Assembly: GCF_003014655.1 (NCBI RefSeq) | Contig: NZ_PYAT01000022.1 | Location: 1 to 39,314, forward strand | Reading direction: 5' to 3' | DNA length: 39,314 nt | Source: Planomicrobium soli | GTDB taxonomy: Bacteria > Bacillota > Bacilli > Bacillales_A > Planococcaceae | Part shown: positions 7,345-16,439 of the stretch, piece after piece | How positions within the stretch are numbered: position 1 is the first letter of the stretch | Layout of the letters: every line of letters begins with the position of its first letter | Program-made: the position numbers and the translations under genes | Notes under the pieces: model-generated | Told to the model about the DNA's origin: nothing | Database searches by the model: none | What the model saw: only the letters and a program-made list of their open reading frames with translations

Positions 7345-8307
7345 ATGCAAAATCATACACATAACGTTTTACTTTATTATTTATACACACCGATCGAAGA
7401 TCCTGAGACTTTCGCGGCTGAACATCTGGCAGCTTGCAAAGCATTAGAACTGAAGGGACGTATCCTTGTTTCTCACGAAGGAATCAATGGTACATGTTCC
7501 GGTACGATTGAACAAACAGAAGCCTATATGGAGATGGTGAAAAGCGATCCTCGTTTTTCAGATATCGTTTTCAAAATTGATGCGGCTGAAGGCCATGCGT
7601 TCAAAAAAATGCATGTCCGCCCGAAAAAAGAAATTGTTCACCTTGGACTAGAAGATGATGTAAACCCGAATGAATTAACAGGCACTTACTTAGAGCCGGC
7701 TGAATTTTATAAACGCATGCAAGATCAGGACACAATCGTGCTTGATGCACGCAACGACTATGAATATGACCTAGGCCATTTCCGCGGTGCTGTACGCCCC
7801 GATGTTGAAAACTTCCGTGATCTTCCGGAATGGGTCCGTGAAAACAAAGAAATGTTTGAAGGCAAGCAGATCTTAACGTATTGCACGGGCGGAATTCGCT
7901 GTGAAAAATTCTCTGGCTGGTTGAAAAAAGAAGGATTTGAAGATGTAGCCCAATTGCACGGCGGCATCGTCACTTACGGAAAAGACCCGGAAGTGCAAGG
8001 GAAACTATGGGACGGCCAATTATACGTTTTTGATGAGCGTATCGCGGTTCCAGTCAACCAAGTGGAACATGTAGTGGTCGGTAAAGACCATTTCACCGGG
8101 GAACCGTGTGAGCGCTATGTAAACTGCGCAAATCCTGATTGCAACAAGAAAATTTTGGCGTCTGAAGAAAACGAACATAAATACATGCGTTCATGCTCTG
8201 ACGAGTGCCGTGAACACCCACGCAACCGCTATGCATTTGAACATGGCTTAACGGGCGTGGAAGTGCAAGCGCGATTGGATGCTATAAAAGAAACTGCCGA
8301 AGTTTAA
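7345..8307 (+). CDS. trhO: TrhO: rhodanese-domain tRNA uridine(34) hydroxylase
   Basis: A 320-residue protein of the former UPF0176 (YceA/YbfQ) family. It has an N-terminal ferredoxin-like domain ([14 protein letters not shown] near 41-54), a rhodanese domain with C180 in the active-site loop TYCTGGIRC, and a Cys-rich C-terminus ([22 protein letters not shown]) that could bind zinc. In E. coli and B. subtilis, TrhO carries out the oxygen-dependent hydroxylation of U34 in tRNAs, the first step towards mo5U. Length and motifs are as expected. The ATG follows AGGAGGTATGATTC. It stands alone between terminators. Confidence 0.92.
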   Translation: MQNHTHNVLLYYLYTPIEDPETFAAEHLAACKALELKGRILVSHEGINGTCSGTIEQTEAYMEMVKSDPRFSDIVFKIDAAEGHAFKKMHVRPKKEIVHLGLEDDVNPNELTGTYLEPAEFYKRMQDQDTIVLDARNDYEYDLGHFRGAVRPDVENFRDLPEWVRENKEMFEGKQILTYCTGGIRCEKFSGWLKKEGFEDVAQLHGGIVTYGKDPEVQGKLWDGQLYVFDERIAVPVNQVEHVVVGKDHFTGEPCERYVNCANPDCNKKILASEENEHKYMRSCSDECREHPRNRYAFEHGLTGVEVQARLDAIKETAEV

Positions 8308-8330
8308 TATACAGTTCTATAAAAAATGCT

Positions 8331-8366
8331 AAAAAACGTACTGGACTAAAATCCAATACGTTTTTT
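8331..8366 (+). terminator. Terminator after trhO
   Basis: AAAAAACGTA and TACGTTTTTT form the outer stem and TGGA/TCCA extends it towards the loop. The T run closes trhO. The A run on the other side could allow some activity on the opposite strand. Confidence 0.8.
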
Positions 8367-8443
8367 AATTTTTGTATACTGTTTAATAAAATTCCGAATG
8401 GACCTATGCGTTAAAGCATTCATTTTATCCCCGACTATTACAA

Positions 8444-8488
8444 AGGAGCCATCCTCAGAATCAAATGATTCTATTGAGAACGGCTCCT
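8444..8488 (-). terminator. Long hairpin downstream of the alpha/beta hydrolase gene
   Basis: AGGAGCC pairs with GGCTCCT at the base, and CTCA/TGAG with GAATCA/TGATTC continue the stem. On the minus strand the T run is short (TTTG), so it may be a weak terminator or a 3'-end stabiliser. Confidence 0.5.
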
Positions 8489-8520
8489 CTATAATAGGCG
8501 AAAAGGGAAGCAGCTAATAA

Positions 8521-9429
8521 TCAACTAGGTATGTTTTTGTTTTGGTTTGTATATGAAGCTATCGTTTCCTTGATTTTTTCCGCCACCAGCTTCCAAGCTT
8601 TCTCGGCCGCGTCTTTCGGGCCTATATGCGTAAATGCATGAGAAGCGCCTTCGAAAATTTCCTCATGCACATTGATTCCGGCGGCTTTTAATTTCCCGGA
8701 ATAGACTTCGGCTTCCGGCCTGAATGCATCATGTTCAGCGATGAGAATAAGGGCCGGGGCTAAGCCGCTCCTAATATCGGCAAAGACAGGGGAAGCGAGC
8801 GGGTTGGAAGCTTGTGCCGGGTCAGGCAGATAGCACATGTTCAAAAAGTTCGCGACTTGAGGATACCGGGCGCGCAGCCACTTCGGTTCGGGTTTATCGG
8901 CATGCGGCGTGGCAAAATCCAGCATTGGGCAGGATAGTACTTGGAGAAGCGGCTGGTTTTCCCCTTTCTCTACAAGGTAAAGGCATAGGGCTGCTGCGAT
9001 ATTCGCGCCTGAGCTTTGCCCGCCCACCATGATCTGATTCGGATCGATGTTCAATTCGTCTGCTCTGTTTTTCATCCATTGAAGAATCTCGTAGCTTTGT
9101 TCAATCGGTTTTGGAAACGGGTGCTCCGGAGCTTTTGCAACGCCGATATTAAGGATGACGCAGCCTGTCTCATTCGCCAGGAAGCGGCAGTACGGATCAT
9201 CCATTTCTTTATCGTTCATGATGAATGCTCCACCGTGGAAATTGATGTAGACCGGAAATTTCTCCTGTTCGGCATCCAATGGATAGTAGAAAGACAGGTA
9301 AGTGGGCTGGACAGATGTATCAACAAGGAAATCTTTTTTCGTTTTTACCGGCTGCGGAGAGATTGTAGGATTTTTTAATGCCGGATCAGGCAGGAGTCGA
9401 AGCAACTTTGCGCCAATAATGGTTAACAT
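8521..9429 (-). CDS. Alpha/beta hydrolase of the hormone-sensitive lipase type
   Basis: A 302-residue esterase/lipase-like hydrolase. The oxyanion-hole motif HGGAF is at 65-69. The nucleophile S139 sits in GGQSSGAN, D234 in LIAEHDAF and H264 in GASHAF, giving a complete catalytic triad. HGG with a GxSxG elbow places it in the HSL family, which cleaves short-to-medium acyl esters. The ATG is preceded by GCGAGGT. It is transcribed away from crtP with a 300-bp spacer; whether it has any role in pigment metabolism (for example on acylated carotenoids) is untested. A general carboxylesterase is the safe call. Confidence 0.85.
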   Translation of the reverse strand: MLTIIGAKLLRLLPDPALKNPTISPQPVKTKKDFLVDTSVQPTYLSFYYPLDAEQEKFPVYINFHGGAFIMNDKEMDDPYCRFLANETGCVILNIGVAKAPEHPFPKPIEQSYEILQWMKNRADELNIDPNQIMVGGQSSGANIAAALCLYLVEKGENQPLLQVLSCPMLDFATPHADKPEPKWLRARYPQVANFLNMCYLPDPAQASNPLASPVFADIRSGLAPALILIAEHDAFRPEAEVYSGKLKAAGINVHEEIFEGASHAFTHIGPKDAAEKAWKLVAEKIKETIASYTNQNKNIPS

Positions 9430-9729
9430 AAAGGACCTCGCTTTTTTAACCCATTCTATCCATTGAAGCGGTAAGCAGTCAATCGTAGAGCCTCTTAGCT
9501 AAAGATAAAGAGAGGCTGCTGTGTCAGTCTTTCAATGCCGAAGCCAGCGATGCACCGACTTTATAGGAAACAGCAAGCAAGCATATATTTGGGCGCCGAG
9601 GGTTCAACTGTTTTATTGTCCGAAAGAATTGCCGTGCAGGTGTTGAACTGGAATGATAAGGGTAATAGAGGAAGTGATACAAATCGATGCTGCTATTGAA
9701 AGTCGGGCTTAAACTATGGGAAGGTGCTG
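9430..9729. other. Intergenic region between the divergent hydrolase and crtP genes
   Basis: No ORF of note. A short inverted repeat AGCCTCT/AGAGGCT lies near 9487-9515. A spaced inverted repeat GTTCAAC (9602-9608) and GTTGAAC (9642-9648) lies upstream of crtP. The region must hold the crtP promoter, but no clear -35/-10 pair stands out. Confidence 0.4.
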
Positions 9730-11235
9730 GTGAAGTTGACTGAAAATAAAAAAATATTAATTATTGGTGGAGGGCTCGGCGGGATATCCGCCGCCATTTC
9801 CCTCGCACAACGCGGATATAAAGTTTCCTTATTTGAAAAAAACAACCACATCGGCGGAAAATTGAACCGTCTCGAACAGGATGGTTTCGGCTTTGACCTT
9901 GGACCGTCCATCTTGACGATGCCAAAAATTTTCGCGAAATTATTTGAAGATAGCGGAAAACAGATAGAGGACTACGTGCCGATCATTCGGCTGGACCACC
10001 AATGGCGTTCCTTTTTTCCAGATGGAAACGTTATTGACTTGCATCAGGACTTGGCTGAAATGGAAAGGAAGAATCCGTCATTAAGTGAGCGGGATATGCG
10101 AGAGTATAAAGAGCTGCTGAAATACTCCAAAAAGCTGTATGATATCACCGAAAAAGGTTACTTCAATCAAGGGCTGGAAAGCGCGAAAGAAATTGGGAAG
10201 TACCATGGGGCGTTTGAATCACTAAAAGGTTTCGATCTTTTTTCGACCGTACATAGTGCCATTGATAAACGGATCAGTAATAAACAATTGAAGGATATGC
10301 TTTCTTACTTTATAAAGTATGTCGGTTCTTCTCCTTATGATGCACCAGCCGTTTTAAATATGATGATTTACATGCAGCATGATCAAGGCGTATGGTATGT
10401 GCCCGGCGGCATGAATCGGCTGGCGGACGCGCTTGTGCGGCTGGCCGAAGAAGCTGGCGTCAATATTTATACCGGAGTGGGGGTCAGTCGCCTTTATAAA
10501 GAGAAAGGCAAAATCACCGGCGCTCTGTTGGAAGACGGGGCTAAGGTGGCTGCGGATTATTACATCTCCAATATGGAAGTTATTCCGTTCTATGAGCAGC
10601 TGCTGGATGAAAAGAAGCCTTATGTCGAAAAGCTGAAGAAAAAATTTGAACCAGCCAGCTCTGGACTTGTGATGCATCTGGGCGTCAAAAAAAGTTATCC
10701 GCAGCTCCGCCATCATAATTTCTTCTTTGCGGAAGATATGAAGAAACAGATGCATACGATCTTCCATGAACACAAGTTGCCGGATGATCCGGTAATTTAT
10801 TTGGTTAATGTGAATAAAACCGATCCGGCTCAGGCGCCGCCCGGACATGAAAATATAAAAGTCCTGCCGCACATTCCATATATCCAGGACAAACCTTTCA
10901 CGCAGCAGGAGTATGCGGACTTCGCAGAAAAAGTGTTGATCAAATTGGAACGCATGGGCCTGGAAGGATTGCGGGAAAACATTGTGACGAAGGATATATG
11001 GACGCCCGAGGATATCCAGCGGGTTTACGGCTCCGACCGCGGTGCGATTTACGGAACACTGTCGGACCGCAGCATAAACAAAGGGTTCAAACACCCAAAA
11101 CAAAGCGACCGATACGACAATCTGTACTTTGTCGGTGGAACTGTGAACCCGGGCGGCGGGATGCCGATGGTCACTTTGAGCGGCCAGCAGGTCGGAAGAA
11201 AAATTGTTGAACGGGATATGGGTTTAGGTAAATAA
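9730..11235 (+). CDS. crtP: CrtP: 4,4'-diaponeurosporene/diapolycopene oxygenase
   Basis: A 501-residue FAD-dependent amine-oxidase-fold enzyme of the CrtN/CrtP group. The dinucleotide-binding motif [18 protein letters not shown] is at the N-terminus, followed by [10 protein letters not shown]. The C-terminal [16 protein letters not shown] is the FAD-binding end. Long blocks such as [27 protein letters not shown] and the C-terminal [15 protein letters not shown] recall Staphylococcus aureus CrtP rather than CrtN. It would oxidise the terminal methyl group of the C30 carotenoid to an aldehyde at the membrane. Starts at 9724 (GTG), 9730 (GTG) and 9736 (TTG) are all possible. GGGAAGG at 9718-9724 favours 9730. 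The crt genes continue with crtN after an unusual 485-bp gap. Confidence 0.88.
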   Translation: MKLTENKKILIIGGGLGGISAAISLAQRGYKVSLFEKNNHIGGKLNRLEQDGFGFDLGPSILTMPKIFAKLFEDSGKQIEDYVPIIRLDHQWRSFFPDGNVIDLHQDLAEMERKNPSLSERDMREYKELLKYSKKLYDITEKGYFNQGLESAKEIGKYHGAFESLKGFDLFSTVHSAIDKRISNKQLKDMLSYFIKYVGSSPYDAPAVLNMMIYMQHDQGVWYVPGGMNRLADALVRLAEEAGVNIYTGVGVSRLYKEKGKITGALLEDGAKVAADYYISNMEVIPFYEQLLDEKKPYVEKLKKKFEPASSGLVMHLGVKKSYPQLRHHNFFFAEDMKKQMHTIFHEHKLPDDPVIYLVNVNKTDPAQAPPGHENIKVLPHIPYIQDKPFTQQEYADFAEKVLIKLERMGLEGLRENIVTKDIWTPEDIQRVYGSDRGAIYGTLSDRSINKGFKHPKQSDRYDNLYFVGGTVNPGGGMPMVTLSGQQVGRKIVERDMGLGK

Positions 11236-11368
11236 CGAGGGATTTCCATGTAAAGAATCTATAGTTGTTGCAAAAAGAGTTTGAAATTAAAACCATCATT
11301 CAAGATATCCTTTCTAAAAAAGATATGAATGTCAGGTCTTCGAGAAATCTTACAAAAGCCTAAATCTT

Positions 11369-11487
11369 TTGCTCCAGGCGAACGCTTTCCGCGGGCACGG
11401 CTTCAGCCGCTTCCCTCGCTATGCTCAGTCCAGGGTCTTCGGCACATACTTTCCCGCTGGAGTCGCCGCCATCCGCTTCAATCAACC
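11369..11487 (-). repeat. GC-rich intergenic repeat, copy 1 (minus orientation)
   Basis: Read on the minus strand this stretch has a core CGACTCC-A-GCGGGAAAG, then GCCGAAGACCC, and ends in CCGCGGAAAGCGTTCG. The same core appears in the opposite orientation at 11574-11650. It is GC-rich compared with the flanking AT-rich DNA. I recall similar GC-rich repeats with GCGGGA..GAGACCCCGC cores scattered between genes in Bacillaceae and Planococcaceae, but could not verify this here. Confidence 0.6.
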
Positions 11488-11508
11488 ACTATTTTTTTCA
11501 TTGAAGCG
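11474..11508. repeat. Inverted repeat at the edge of the intergenic repeat
   Basis: CGCTTCAA at 11474-11481 pairs with TTGAAGCG at 11501-11508 across a 19-nt AT-rich loop. It marks the inner boundary of repeat copy 1 and may be part of the element. Confidence 0.5.
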
Positions 11509-11573
11509 ATTTGCTGGATAAGAAGTACCTGGAAAGTTAAGCTTTCTCAGGGTTCTTGGTTGTTATCAAGATA

Positions 11574-11650
11574 TGGAGCAAAACAGCGTAGACGCCTGCG
11601 GGACAGCGAGACAGCCGAGACCCCGCGGCAAGCGTAGCTGTTATGCGGAA
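11574..11650 (+). repeat. GC-rich intergenic repeat, copy 2 (plus orientation)
   Basis: It contains GCGTAGACGCCTGCGGGACAG and then GCCGAGACCCCGCGG, which aligns with the core of copy 1 in reverse. The two copies therefore form a diverged inverted pair about 85 bp apart, between crtP and crtN. No coding capacity is credible. Confidence 0.6.
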
Positions 11651-11668
11651 TATTGGTTACGCTAATAT
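11641..11668 (+). promoter_or_regulatory. Possible promoter of crtN-crtQ
   Basis: TTATGC (11641-11646) and TAATAT (11663-11668) are spaced by 16 nt. The -10 hexamer ends about 50 nt before the crtN start. The match is weak, but some separate promoter is likely given the 485-bp gap after crtP. Confidence 0.3.
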
Positions 11669-11720
11669 AAGAGAACAGTTTCATTAAAGCCATCGTATCC
11701 TATGAAAGGAGGGAATCCTT

Positions 11721-13253
11721 GTGAAAAAGAAAGTGATTGTGATCGGTGCAGGGGTGGCCGGACTGGCAAGCGCCATCAGACTTCAGAATGCCGGCTACCA
11801 GGTAGCCTTATACGAAAAAGAATCTACGCCCGGCGGAAAGATGAACCGGGTTGAAGTCGACGGTTATAAATTCGATTTGGGTCCTAGTATTGTCATGATG
11901 CCGGAAGTGTACCAGGAACTATTCGAGCTGTGTGGCCGTAACCCCGATGATTATATTCCGATGGATAAACTGGATCCGATGTATCGGGCGTATTTCAGTA
12001 ATGCGCCCACCAAACCAATTGATATGTCTTCTGATCTTGTACGATTGACAAAAACCATTGAAGCCATCAATCCGGCAGATGTTGGAGGGTTTTTTCAATA
12101 TCTTCACGAGGCACATAAACTTTATGCCTATGCAAGATATGATATTTTAGAAAAGCCATTCCGCAGGCACCGGGATTTTTACAACCATGCCATGTCGAAG
12201 AGAAATTCGAACATGCGGGTGCTCGACACAGCCAATCAGTTTATCGGGCGATATATCAAAGACGAACGGTTGAAGCAAATTATCAGTTTTCAAACGTTGT
12301 ACATAGGCATTTCCCCGTATAAGAGCCCATCGTTTTATACCATGATTCCGATGCTTCAGTTTCTATATGGCGTCTGGTTTATCAAAGGCGGCATGTACAC
12401 CATGGCCTCCTCGATGGAAAGGCTCTTTAAAGAACTTGGCGGAGAAATCTTCTATAATCAGTCTGTGCAAGAAATCTGCATTGATGATAAAAAAGCCATC
12501 GGCATCCTTGTTGATGGCAAGAAGGTTTCTGCAGACTTCGTCGTGTGCAATGCGGACTTCCCTTATGCCATGAAAAACCTGGTCAAAGAACCGGCCGCGA
12601 AAGGCAAGTTTACCGACAAAAAACTCGATAAGATGAAATACACGTGTTCTTGTTTTTTATTGTATTTGGGCATGGACAGAAAATATACGGAAGTCGAAAG
12701 GGTTCATAATTTCATTTTTAATGAAAAGCTGGACAAAAACCTGGAGGATATTTTCTCTGGGAAAAAGTTGGAGGATGCTTCTTTCTATGTCTATATCGCT
12801 TCAAAAATGGATCCGACTCTTGCGCCCGATGGAAAAGACGGCTTGTACATTTTAATGCCGGTTTCAAATGCGGCGACAGCGAATTACGACTGGAACGACG
12901 AAACAATCGCTTATTACCGCGGCTACATCTTAAATGCGTTAAAAAAGATTCCGGGATTTGAGCATGTGGAAAAGGAAATTGTAGCGGAAATGTGCATAAC
13001 GCCACTGGATTTTGAGAAGAAGTTCAATGCCTTTAAAGGTGCAGCTTTTGGGCTGCAGCCGACGTTGTCACAAAGCAATCACTTGCGTCCGCAAAGCAAG
13101 GCTACGCACTGTTCGAATTTGTATTTTACCGGGAGCAGCACACATCCGGGAGCTGGAGTGCCAATCGTCCTTTTATCCGCAAAAATTGCCGCGCAGGAAC
13201 TGATGGATGACGATCAAGAAGTCATTCAAAAGCTCTCGAGTAGTAAATTGTAA
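11721..13253 (+). CDS. crtN: CrtN: C30 carotenoid (4,4'-diapophytoene) desaturase
   Basis: A 510-residue FAD-dependent desaturase. GAGVAGLASAIRLQNAGY and the following ESTPGGKMNRVEVDGYKFDLGPS form the N-terminal FAD-binding block. LYFTGSSTHPGAGVPIVLLSAKIAA is the C-terminal carotenoid-desaturase signature. CrtN converts 4,4'-diapophytoene stepwise to yellow 4,4'-diaponeurosporene. It is a distant paralogue of the CrtP protein upstream; the pair is the usual crtNa/crtNb set of C30 carotenoid makers. The start is GTG with a strong AAAGGAGGG at 11705-11713. The next gene, crtQ, begins 33 bp downstream. Confidence 0.9.
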   Translation: MKKKVIVIGAGVAGLASAIRLQNAGYQVALYEKESTPGGKMNRVEVDGYKFDLGPSIVMMPEVYQELFELCGRNPDDYIPMDKLDPMYRAYFSNAPTKPIDMSSDLVRLTKTIEAINPADVGGFFQYLHEAHKLYAYARYDILEKPFRRHRDFYNHAMSKRNSNMRVLDTANQFIGRYIKDERLKQIISFQTLYIGISPYKSPSFYTMIPMLQFLYGVWFIKGGMYTMASSMERLFKELGGEIFYNQSVQEICIDDKKAIGILVDGKKVSADFVVCNADFPYAMKNLVKEPAAKGKFTDKKLDKMKYTCSCFLLYLGMDRKYTEVERVHNFIFNEKLDKNLEDIFSGKKLEDASFYVYIASKMDPTLAPDGKDGLYILMPVSNAATANYDWNDETIAYYRGYILNALKKIPGFEHVEKEIVAEMCITPLDFEKKFNAFKGAAFGLQPTLSQSNHLRPQSKATHCSNLYFTGSSTHPGAGVPIVLLSAKIAAQELMDDDQEVIQKLSSSKL

Positions 13254-13286
13254 GCGATATCCACACTTATTAAAGGAGGTATCTAG

Positions 13287-14432
13287 ATGCCAGCTTCTAA
13301 TATTGTTAATCTCACAATCGGTTTAGTTGCAGCCGGGGTCGGCTTTCTTATGTTCAAGTCGCTGCCAAGGCCAAAGCCGCGTGAGCATTCATTGCCTAAG
13401 CCTGAACCGCGGGATCATTGGGATGATCTTCCATTTCTGTCCGTCATCATTCCTGCAAGAAATGAAAGCGCTCGGATTACGCCGTTATTGGAATCATTAA
13501 ATGAGCAGAATCTCCAATCATTCGAAGTATTGGTCGTTGATGATGATTCATCGGACAATACAGCTGCCGTTGCAGAAAGTTTAGGAGCAAATGTTCTCCA
13601 AAAGAAAGGGGAAAGGCAGGGAGCAGGAAAGTCGGCAGCCTGCTGGTACGGAGCAAACCAGGCAAAAGGGGAGTGGCTCTTATTCTTGGATGCTGATACC
13701 TATTTCACGAACAGGGATGCTCTCGAGAATTTACGCCTTTCCTATAAAGATAAAGGCGCAAAAGGGATATTGGCTTTGCAGCCATTCCATACGGTTCGAC
13801 GGCTCTATGAAAATCTTTCTGCCGTGTTCAATATAATCGTGGTTGTCGGCATGAATGTGTTTACCGCTTGGGGAGATCGGTTCCGAACGGCCGGTTCGTT
13901 TGGTCCGTGCATTCTAACTAATAAAGATGATTATTTTGCATCAGGGGGCCATAAAAAAATCGAAGGCGCACTTATGGATGACTTGGCGCTGGGAGAGGCG
14001 TTTCTTGAGGAAAACCTTCCCATTCACTGTCTCGGCGGTAAAGGGATCATCTCATTCCGGATGTATCCGGAAGGTCTGAAAAGCCTGATCGAAGGCTGGT
14101 GCAAAAGCTTTGCTATTGGATCTAAGTCCACCCATCCCTTTGTTATGCTGATGACCATTGTATGGATTTCCGGAAGCTTGACCAGTGCAATCGCTTTGAT
14201 TTCTGCCATTGCGTCAGCGAAAGCTTCTGCAATAATTGCAAGCAGTCTGGTGTATATGATTTTTGCGGTTCAAACCGGATTTTTTGCGCGCAGAACCGGT
14301 GATTTCCCTAGATTTATTTTCCTGTTCTATCCCGTTCTATTTTTATTTTTTATCGGTATCTTTAGTTACTCCTCGTTCCGGGTGAATGTACTGCACACGG
14401 TAAATTGGAAGGGGCGGAAGATAAACGTCTGA
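13287..14432 (+). CDS. crtQ: CrtQ: diaponeurosporenoate glycosyltransferase (GT2 family)
   Basis: A 381-residue family 2 glycosyltransferase. One N-terminal membrane segment (about 6-25) is followed by the GT-A domain (VIIPARNESARITPLLESL, VLVVDDDSSDNT, LLFLDADTYF with the DxD metal motif) and C-terminal membrane helices from about residue 285. The blocks FNIIVVVGMNVF, GSFGPCILTNKDDYFASGGHK and SFRMYPEGLKSLIEGW recall S. aureus CrtQ, which attaches glucose to the carotenoid carboxylate. The ATG follows AAAGGAGGT. It forms an operon with crtN and ends with a terminator. The acyltransferase crtO and the synthase crtM are not in this window. Confidence 0.87.
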   Translation: MPASNIVNLTIGLVAAGVGFLMFKSLPRPKPREHSLPKPEPRDHWDDLPFLSVIIPARNESARITPLLESLNEQNLQSFEVLVVDDDSSDNTAAVAESLGANVLQKKGERQGAGKSAACWYGANQAKGEWLLFLDADTYFTNRDALENLRLSYKDKGAKGILALQPFHTVRRLYENLSAVFNIIVVVGMNVFTAWGDRFRTAGSFGPCILTNKDDYFASGGHKKIEGALMDDLALGEAFLEENLPIHCLGGKGIISFRMYPEGLKSLIEGWCKSFAIGSKSTHPFVMLMTIVWISGSLTSAIALISAIASAKASAIIASSLVYMIFAVQTGFFARRTGDFPRFIFLFYPVLFLFFIGIFSYSSFRVNVLHTVNWKGRKINV

Positions 14433-14482
14433 GTAAAGCGTATTTGATAGTAGAAGTTAACACAGAAATCGAATATTTACTT

Positions 14483-14514
14483 ACAGCCCTGAGACATTCT
14501 TTGGGCTGTTTTTC
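14483..14514 (+). terminator. Terminator after crtQ
   Basis: ACAGCCC and GGGCTGT enclose a 13-nt loop, followed by TTTTT. The rest of 14433-14740 holds no gene, only the ars promoter region described separately. Confidence 0.75.
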
Positions 14515-14637
14515 AATGGCAAAATTAAAATACTGCACAATAAAGAGTAAAAAAGTCAGGCTCGTTTCCGCTGCCAATGCGACGGCCCCTTATTGTGAAA
14601 AAATGATATGAACTAATAAATAGTGAAAAATAAAAGA

Positions 14638-14666
14638 TTGAGTATATAAGTATATACTGATATGCT
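14638..14666 (+). promoter_or_regulatory. ars promoter with ArsR operator in the spacer
   Basis: TTGAGT (14638-14643) and TATGCT (14661-14666) are 17 nt apart. The perfect palindrome AGTATATA-AG-TATATACT at 14641-14658 overlaps the -35 and fills most of the spacer. This is the usual position for an ArsR/SmtB repressor. The operator role is inferred from position and symmetry. Confidence 0.6.
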
Positions 14667-14719
14667 ATTAATGGTTTGGAAGACAAGGGAAGCTATTGTG
14701 TTTCTGATGTATAAAAAAA

Positions 14720-14731
14720 ACTTATATAAGT
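14720..14731 (+). promoter_or_regulatory. Second palindrome in the arsR leader
   Basis: ACTTATATAAGT is a perfect 12-bp palindrome just before the arsR ribosome binding site (GAGGTG). It shares the core TTATATAA-like centre with the upstream operator, so it could be an auxiliary ArsR site. Confidence 0.4.
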
Positions 14732-14746
14732 GAGGTGAAAGAATAG

Positions 14747-15097
14747 ATGGAAGTAAAAGCGAAAGAAATTGAAATCGAGAAAGCAAGCATGGTCTTAAAG
14801 CTCCTAGGAGACAAAACAAGACTGTCGATGATGAAGCTTTTAGAAAAAAACGAGTGCTGCGTCTGTGAGTTTGTTGAAATTTTCAGCATCAGCCAATCGG
14901 CCATCAGCCAGCACCTGCGAAAACTGCGCGATGTCGGGCTGGTGAAGGAAAACCGGAAAGGCCAGTGGATTTTCTATTCATTGAATAAAAACAGTGAGTT
15001 GTATGAACTGGTTCTGAATATCCTGGAATTTATTCCAAGCCAGGAAGACCGGATAAAAAAATTGGAAATACAAGGATTGCGAATCAGTTGTCAATAG
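14747..15097 (+). CDS. arsR: ArsR family arsenic-responsive repressor
   Basis: A 116-residue winged-helix repressor. The metalloid-binding motif is ECCVCEF (C37, C38, C40), similar to the CVC site of the plasmid pI258 and R773 ArsR proteins. The recognition helix follows in [20 protein letters not shown]. Arsenite or antimonite binding to the cysteines releases it from DNA. The ATG has GAGGTG upstream, and arsB begins 13 bp after the stop. The palindromes upstream make self-repression likely. Confidence 0.92.
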   Translation: MEVKAKEIEIEKASMVLKLLGDKTRLSMMKLLEKNECCVCEFVEIFSISQSAISQHLRKLRDVGLVKENRKGQWIFYSLNKNSELYELVLNILEFIPSQEDRIKKLEIQGLRISCQ

Positions 15098-15110
15098 TGG
15101 AGGGAATAGA

Positions 15111-16406
15111 ATGATACAAGGGATTTTAGCATCGGTGATTTTCCTGCTCACACTGATACTCGTCATTTGGCAGCCGAGAAATCTTTCAATCGGATGGTCA
15201 GCTATGGGCGGTGCAGTTTTAGCCTTATTGGTCGGGGTAGTTGATTTTCAGGATGTAGCAGATGTAATAGGAATTGTTTGGAATGCAACACTGGCGTTTA
15301 TTGCCATCATCATCATTTCATTGATATTGGATGAAATCGGCTTTTTTGAATGGTCGGCGCTCCACATGGCACGGCTTGCCAAAGGAAACGGCGTGCGCAT
15401 GTTTATTTTTGTCAGCATTCTTGGCGCCTTTGTGGCTGCGTTATTTGCAAATGACGGGGCGGCACTGATTTTGACGCCGATTGTCCTGGCAATGGTCCGG
15501 AATCTAAACTTCTCAGAAAAGATGATTTTTCCATTTATAATGGCCAGCGGTTTTATTGCGGATACAACGTCGTTGCCGCTCGTCGTCAGTAACTTGGTGA
15601 ACATCGTCTCCGCCGACTTTTTCGGCATTGGATTTGCGGAATACGCTTCACGGATGATTGTCCCGAATCTTTTTGCATTAGTGGCCAGCATCTTGGTACT
15701 GTATTTATTTTTCCGTAAGGACATCCCTAAAAATTATGAAGTGGCGAATTTAAAAAAACCGAATGATGCCATCAAAGACCATAAGATGTTCCGGCTTTCG
15801 TGGTTCATTTTGGTGGGCTTGCTGATCGGGTATTTCTCAAGTGAATTTATCGGCGTTCCAGTCTCCATTGTGGCTGGCATCATTGCTATCTTCTTTGTCC
15901 TGATGGCACAAAAAAGTCCAGCTGTACGCACGCGAATTATTTTAAGGGGAGCACCGTGGGCAATCGTCTTCTTCTCGCTCGGGATGTATGTTGTAGTTTA
16001 TGGTCTGCGGAATGTCGGATTGACAAGCATCCTAGGAGACGTTATTCAGGCCGCGGCCAATCAAGGCTTGTTTGTCGCCACGATTTCCATGGGCTTTATC
16101 GCGGCTATTCTGTCATCGGTGATGAACAATATGCCGACGGTTATGATCAACGCCCTGGCTATTTCCGATACCCAGACCACGGGCACCATTCGGGAAGCGT
16201 TAATTTATGCGAATATCATTGGCTCGGATCTCGGTCCGAAAATAACACCGATCGGCTCGCTTGCTACACTTCTGTGGCTTCACGTCCTATCGTTGAAAGG
16301 TGTAAAAATCTCCTGGGGAACTTACTTTAAGGTCGGCATAATCCTGACAATTCCGACGCTGCTGGCGACTCTTATCGGGTTGTATCTATGGTTATTGGTT
16401 CTTTAA
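15111..16406 (+). CDS. arsB: ArsB arsenite/antimonite efflux permease
   Basis: A 431-residue polytopic membrane protein with about twelve hydrophobic segments. Its length is nearly the 429 of the S. aureus pI258 ArsB. Family stretches include [30 protein letters not shown] and the C-terminal [15 protein letters not shown] with [21 protein letters not shown]. It exports arsenite by proton exchange, alone or with ArsA; no arsA is present here. AGTGGAGGGAATAG precedes the ATG. It is the second gene of arsR-arsB-arsC. Confidence 0.93.
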   Translation: MIQGILASVIFLLTLILVIWQPRNLSIGWSAMGGAVLALLVGVVDFQDVADVIGIVWNATLAFIAIIIISLILDEIGFFEWSALHMARLAKGNGVRMFIFVSILGAFVAALFANDGAALILTPIVLAMVRNLNFSEKMIFPFIMASGFIADTTSLPLVVSNLVNIVSADFFGIGFAEYASRMIVPNLFALVASILVLYLFFRKDIPKNYEVANLKKPNDAIKDHKMFRLSWFILVGLLIGYFSSEFIGVPVSIVAGIIAIFFVLMAQKSPAVRTRIILRGAPWAIVFFSLGMYVVVYGLRNVGLTSILGDVIQAAANQGLFVATISMGFIAAILSSVMNNMPTVMINALAISDTQTTGTIREALIYANIIGSDLGPKITPIGSLATLLWLHVLSLKGVKISWGTYFKVGIILTIPTLLATLIGLYLWLLVL

Positions 16407-16439
16407 ACACTAAATTTTATTGAAGAAGGAGTTTTTCAA

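Noticed and set aside
10354..11103. A 249-residue ORF on the minus strand inside crtP
   Set aside because: It is antisense to a well-conserved desaturase family gene and has no recognisable motif or ribosome binding site.
11329..11637. A 102-residue plus-strand ORF between crtP and crtN
   Set aside because: It lies wholly in the GC-rich repeat pair, has no ribosome binding site and reads as low-complexity Arg/Pro/Ser sequence; the repeats explain its openness.
13440..13600. Possible processive polysaccharide synthase instead of CrtQ
   Set aside because: The later blocks (VVVGMNVF, ASGGHK, FRMYPEGLKSL) and the crtN neighbour fit CrtQ; no QxxRW motif of processive synthases was seen.
14405..14611. 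A 68-residue plus-strand ORF after crtQ
   Set aside because: It overlaps the crtQ end and runs through the crtQ terminator, with no ribosome binding site.
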